Source of the DNA: CAWFKW01 sp963816535
GTDB lineage: Bacteria > Bacteroidota > Ignavibacteria > Tepidaquicellales > OLB5
Direction: 5' to 3'
Assembly (NCBI GenBank): GCA_963816535.1
Contig: CAWFKW010000006.1
Location: 1-64,000, forward strand
Length of the DNA stretch: 64,000 nucleotides
Made by a program: the position numbers and the translations under genes. Shown here one piece after another: positions 60,908 to 64,000 of this stretch (the first letter of the stretch is position 1; every line of letters starts with the position of its first letter). The notes under the pieces are model-generated. The model was not told the origin of the DNA and did no database searches. It was given only the letters and a program-made list of their open reading frames with translations.

Positions 60908-61969
60908 ATGATAAATGAAACCAAACCATTCCTGTTCAATCTCTCTCTTGATGAACTTAAAAAAGTAGTCGCAGACTGGGGCGCACCCGCTTTCCGCGCA
61001 AAACAAGTCCATGAATGGATGTATAAGAAACTTGCATCATCGTATGATGAAATGACCGACCTCCCCAAGAAACTCCGCGATAAGCTGAAAGAAGAAATTT
61101 CGTTCACACATCTTGCGCCTCTGATCGACAAGCTCTCATCGGACGGCTGGACAAGAAAAATTCTGTTTGCGTTGCCCGATAACAGCCAGATTGAAACTGT
61201 GCTCATGGGTTACAATACGCGGCGGACCGCATGTATATCAACCCAGGCTGGGTGCGGACTAGGCTGTACATTCTGCGCTACAGGTCAGGCAGGGTTACAG
61301 AGGAATATTACATCAGGTGAGATTATGGAACAGGTTTTATTTTTTGAAAGAATTCTCCGAAAGAGAAAAGACAAACTGACCAATCTTGTTTTTATGGGAA
61401 TGGGGGAGCCGTTTGCAAACTATAAACAGGTTATGAAAGCTGTTGATTATTTGACGGATTCTGAAGGATTGAACTTCGGAGCCAGGCGAATTACAATAAG
61501 CACAGTCGGACTTGTTCCAATGATCGAAGAATTTGCGGGAGAGAACCGTCAGATTAATTTGGCGGTCTCTTTACATGCAGCAAATGATAAGCTTAGGGAG
61601 TCGATGCTTCCGGTAAACAAAAAGTATCCGCTTGATGTTTTAATTCCTGCCTGCATAAATTACACGCAAAGAACAAAACGCCGCATAAGTTTTGAATGGG
61701 CGCTGATTGACGAAGTGAACGATACGCCCGAACAGGCCAAACAACTTGCAAATTTAATAGGCGGCATGCTTTGCCATGTAAATCTTATACCCTTAAATCC
61801 AACAAAGGGTTTTAAGGGGCGCGAATCAAACAGGGAACGAATTAAAGAATTCCGCGACATTCTGACGCGAAAGGGCATTCCCAATACGCTTCGTATCCGC
61901 AGGGGGATAGATATAAACGCGGGCTGCGGGCAGCTTAGGCAGGAAGCGCAAAAAAAGGGCAAAGAATAA
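60908..61969 (+). CDS. rlmN: Dual-specificity 23S rRNA/tRNA A2503/A37 methyltransferase RlmN
   Basis: Radical-SAM enzyme methylating C2 of A2503 in 23S rRNA and of A37 in some tRNAs. 353 aa from ATG 60908; a TTG 6 bp upstream is an alternative. Seen: the 'AFRAKQVHEWMYKKLASSYDEMTDLPK' N-terminal domain, the CxxxCxxC cluster in 'GCGLGCTFCATGQAG', 'NLVFMGMGEPFANY', 'ITISTVGLVPMI', 'LAVSLHAANDKLR' and the C-terminal catalytic 'GCGQLRQEA'. Isolated in orientation between two repeat- or regulation-rich gaps. Confidence 0.96.
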   Translation: MINETKPFLFNLSLDELKKVVADWGAPAFRAKQVHEWMYKKLASSYDEMTDLPKKLRDKLKEEISFTHLAPLIDKLSSDGWTRKILFALPDNSQIETVLMGYNTRRTACISTQAGCGLGCTFCATGQAGLQRNITSGEIMEQVLFFERILRKRKDKLTNLVFMGMGEPFANYKQVMKAVDYLTDSEGLNFGARRITISTVGLVPMIEEFAGENRQINLAVSLHAANDKLRESMLPVNKKYPLDVLIPACINYTQRTKRRISFEWALIDEVNDTPEQAKQLANLIGGMLCHVNLIPLNPTKGFKGRESNRERIKEFRDILTRKGIPNTLRIRRGIDINAGCGQLRQEAQKKGKE

Positions 61970-62029
61970 ATAAATGCAGAATTCAAACCCTTGCATATCC
62001 CGGAATTCTGATAATTACTATGTTTATAC

Positions 62030-62073
62030 ATGACTTAAGTCATAGTTCCCGGCTGGTCATATTGTTATTTTTG
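62030..62073 (+). promoter_or_regulatory. FNR/CRP-family dyad plus TAnnTTTG promoter before the carboxylase gene
   Basis: The perfect palindrome ATGAC-TTAA-GTCAT (62030-62043) is followed by TATTTTTG (62066-62073), with the same 36.5-bp centre-to-end distance as at 6943-6986. The ATG is at 62131, leaving a leader of about 50 nt. Confidence 0.7.
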
Positions 62074-62130
62074 TAAAGTGTAATGATGGCGCTTACTTAA
62101 GGCGTCTGTTAAAATTTAATCTATTGTATC

Positions 62131-63702
62131 ATGGCAAAAGAGAAAGTTAGCGAAAGCGTAAGAAAATTAAGAGAATTAAGAGAAAAATCAAAGCTCGGAG
62201 GCGGCGAGAAAAGAATAAAATCGCAGCACTCAAAAAATAAGCTGCTGGCGCGTGAAAGAATATACGTCCTGCTTGACAGAGATTCATTCGAGGAAATGGA
62301 TGCATTTGTCGAACATCGTTCGCACAATTACGGAATGGAGAAAGAAAAATACCTGGGTGACGGAGTTATCACCGGCCACGGCACAATTGACGGCCGCCTT
62401 GTTTTCGTTTTCAGCCAGGATTTTACCGTCTTCGGCGGCACACTTTCGGAAGCGCATGCTGAAAAAATTTGCAAGATAATGGACCACGCCAAAAGGCTGG
62501 GGGCTCCGGTTATAGGCTTGAATGATTCGGGCGGAGCGAGAATACAGGAAGGTGTTGTTAGTCTTGGCGGATACGCTGATATTTTCCTGCGCAACACTTT
62601 GATGTCGGGCGTTGTTCCGCAGATATCGGCCATACTCGGCCCGTGCGCCGGGGGCGCGGTTTATTCGCCTGCCATAACTGACTTTACATTGATGACAAAG
62701 AAATCTAGCTTCATGTTTGTTACCGGCCCTAACGTTGTTAAGACCGTCACACATGAAGATGTTACGTTCGAAGATTTGGGCGGAGCCATGACGCACGCCG
62801 TAAAATCAGGCGTGGCGCATTTTGCATTTGATAACGAGCTTGATTGCCTTATGGCTATAAGAAAGATGTTCTCTTACATGCCTTCTAGCTGGAAAGAGAA
62901 GCCGCCATTTAAATCGACTAAAGACGCTGTTGACCGTTATGAAAAGGAACTTAATAATATCGTGCCCGAAGACACTACAAAAGCATATGACGCCAGAAAA
63001 GTAATTCAGCTGGTTGTAGATAAGGAAGGCGGCTCAAATTCGTTTATGGAGATACATGAACACTTTGCCCCTAATATTGTCGTTGGGTTTGCACGGCTTG
63101 GCGGAATGCCGGTCGGTATAGTCGCAAACCAGCCCAGCAAGATGGCTGGCGTGCTGGACGTAGATTCGTCCGTTAAAGGAGCACGCTTCGTAAGGTTCTG
63201 CGATGCGTTTAACATTCCGCTTGTTGTGTTCGAGGACGTTCCGGGATTTATGCCCGGCACTTACCAGGAGTGGCATGGAATTATCAAACAGGGAGCTAAG
63301 CTGCTTTATGCGTTTGCCGAGGCGACAGTCCCCAAAATTACGGTTATACTCCGTAAAGCATACGGCGGCGCTTATGACGTTATGAACTCAAAACATATAC
63401 GCGGTGATTTTAACTATGCGTGGCCGTTTGCCGAGATAGCTGTGATGGGCTCGCACGGCGCGGCTGAAATAATTTTCAAGAAAGAAATTGATGCATCGGG
63501 GGATCCCGCGAAAATGCTGACAGATAGAGTTGCTGAGTACAAGGAAAAATTTGCTAATCCATACGAAGCCGCTTCACGCGGATATATTGATGATGTAATA
63601 GAACCTACCGAAACGCGGCAAAAACTTATCAGAGCGCTGCAAATCTTACAAACAAAAGAAGATTCAAATCCGAAGAAAAAACACGGAAATATACCGCTGT
63701 AG
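62131..63702 (+). CDS. Acyl-CoA carboxylase beta subunit (propionyl/methylmalonyl-CoA type)
   Basis: The carboxyltransferase subunit of a biotin-dependent acyl-CoA carboxylase or methylmalonyl-CoA decarboxylase. 523 aa, normal for PccB/MmdA. Seen: 'LRELREKSKLGGGEKRIKSQHSKNKLLARERI', 'FTVFGGTLSEAHAEKICKIMD', 'VIGLNDSGGARIQEGVVSLGGYADIF', 'ISAILGPCAGGAVYSPAITDF', 'FVTGPNVVKTVTHEDVTFEDLGGAMTH', 'VGIVANQPSKMAGVLDVDSS' and 'KAYGGAYDVMNSKHI'. The partner biotin-carrier/alpha subunit is not in the window. The promoter carries an FNR-type dyad. Confidence 0.94.
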   Translation: MAKEKVSESVRKLRELREKSKLGGGEKRIKSQHSKNKLLARERIYVLLDRDSFEEMDAFVEHRSHNYGMEKEKYLGDGVITGHGTIDGRLVFVFSQDFTVFGGTLSEAHAEKICKIMDHAKRLGAPVIGLNDSGGARIQEGVVSLGGYADIFLRNTLMSGVVPQISAILGPCAGGAVYSPAITDFTLMTKKSSFMFVTGPNVVKTVTHEDVTFEDLGGAMTHAVKSGVAHFAFDNELDCLMAIRKMFSYMPSSWKEKPPFKSTKDAVDRYEKELNNIVPEDTTKAYDARKVIQLVVDKEGGSNSFMEIHEHFAPNIVVGFARLGGMPVGIVANQPSKMAGVLDVDSSVKGARFVRFCDAFNIPLVVFEDVPGFMPGTYQEWHGIIKQGAKLLYAFAEATVPKITVILRKAYGGAYDVMNSKHIRGDFNYAWPFAEIAVMGSHGAAEIIFKKEIDASGDPAKMLTDRVAEYKEKFANPYEAASRGYIDDVIEPTETRQKLIRALQILQTKEDSNPKKKHGNIPL

Positions 63703-63736
63703 GCGGCTTAGTGCAAAAATTCTCGTCTAATTTGCA

Positions 63737-63765
63737 TTGAAAACCCATTAACAACACCTTATATT
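63737..63765 (+). promoter_or_regulatory. Predicted promoter of the gene at 63791
   Basis: TTGAAA (63737-63742), a 17-bp spacer, TATATT (63760-63765), about 25 bp before the ATG. The same -10 sequence occurs in the lysA, porU and prmC-operon promoters. Confidence 0.6.
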
Positions 63766-63790
63766 TACATTAACTTATTCCTTTAATGCT

Positions 63791-64000
63791 ATGAGCAGGA
63801 AATATATAGTTTTATTAGCATCACTTCTATTTTTCACATCGAATTGTTTCGGACAATCTGAATCTTGGCAAGTATTAAATATTGCCAGACCACTTACATC
63901 AATAAATTTTATTTCCCCTACTAAAGGATGGATATTTGGGGGCGATTTTTCTTATAAAACTATTGATGGTGGTATGACATGGAGTTTACCAATACAATTT
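63791..64000 (+). CDS. N-terminal part of an exported BNR/YCF48-type repeat protein, truncated by window edge
   Basis: ATG at 63791, open to the window end (70 codons). Signal peptide 'YIVLLASLLFFTSNCFGQ', then 'SESWQVLNI' and the blade-like 'KTIDGGMTWSLP', the D/N-G-G-x-x-W motif of YCF48/BNR repeats as in the interrupted gene at 54933. It is probably another T9SS cargo; the C-terminal sorting domain, if any, lies outside the window. Confidence 0.75.
   Translation, partial: MSRKYIVLLASLLFFTSNCFGQSESWQVLNIARPLTSINFISPTKGWIFGGDFSYKTIDGGMTWSLPIQF

Noticed and set aside
1..64000. tRNA or rRNA genes
   Set aside because: I looked for cloverleaf and rRNA landmarks in the gaps and saw none; a covariance-model search would be decisive.

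Overview
This window looks like a chromosomal segment of a free-living member of the Bacteroidota/Chlorobiota, most likely an Ignavibacteria-type organism. The evidence is the repeated type IX secretion (T9SS) C-terminal sorting domain of the 'QNYPNPFNPSTKI' kind, a PorU/PorV pair, Bacteroidota-style TAnnTTTG promoter elements, frequent TTG starts, moderate GC content and short intergenic repeats. I see no phage, insertion sequence, CRISPR array, tRNA or rRNA; this is ordinary gene-dense chromosome with several odd individual genes.

Layout. 1-4.4 kb (minus): a truncated S9/DPP-IV-like peptidase, lysA and an unknown 483-aa protein. 4.7-16.6 kb: a SBBP-repeat T9SS cargo, a small RsbRD-N-like protein, an unknown gene next to fumarylacetoacetase plus a tiny membrane protein, small envelope proteins, OsmC, a PcrA/UvrD helicase, an EVE protein, a YajQ protein, an N-acetylmuramoyl-L-alanine amidase and a coiled-coil lipoprotein. 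16.8-20.9 kb (plus): sucD with a histone-like basic tail, folB-folK-deoxynucleoside kinase, a 60-aa membrane protein and a GT9 glycosyltransferase. 21.1-29.7 kb (plus): porU, porV and an M6-like protein lacking its zinc motif. 29.8-30.9 kb: a GT2 glycosyltransferase. 30.9-36.5 kb (minus): a seven-gene operon (degenerate YtcJ-like amidohydrolase, prmC, dtd, DUF2520, beta-barrel, M50 protease, DUF1232). 36.6-42.5 kb: an unknown gene, a di-heme cytochrome c, M48 protease, a frameshifted beta-barrel gene, pdxA and ftsE. 42.5-48.6 kb (minus): a TPR protein and the set gdhA/unknown/bamD/thioesterase/ccmA/ccmB. 48.8-54.7 kb (plus): PD40 protein, metF, class II aldolase, ddl, an FtsB-like protein, SIMPL and M42 peptidase. 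54.9-64 kb: a T9SS cargo gene split by one in-frame TGA, rarA, enoyl-CoA hydratase, DUF2461, arginase, rlmN, an acyl-CoA carboxylase beta subunit and the start of another cargo gene.

Themes. Amino-acid and odd-chain catabolism (fumarylacetoacetase, arginase, glutamate dehydrogenase, acyl-CoA carboxylase, sucD) is mixed with envelope biogenesis (ddl, amidase, bamD, ftsE, FtsB-like, GT9/GT2) and a T9SS export/processing locus with several putative cargos.

Most notable observations: (i) two distant promoters share one architecture, an ATGAC-N4-GTCAT FNR/CRP-type dyad at exactly the same spacing from a TAnnTTTG element; (ii) SucD carries a roughly 50-residue tail that is over half Lys/Arg; (iii) two probable pseudoenzymes, an M6-like protein with HExxH changed to ATIGS beside porU/porV, and a YtcJ-like amidohydrolase with its metal-binding histidines replaced; (iv) three perfect dyads in tandem before a lipoprotein gene, and a 13-bp long-range hairpin plus a terminator-like hairpin in the porU leader; (v) two disrupted envelope genes, one by a one-base slip in a C5 run and one by a single TGA.
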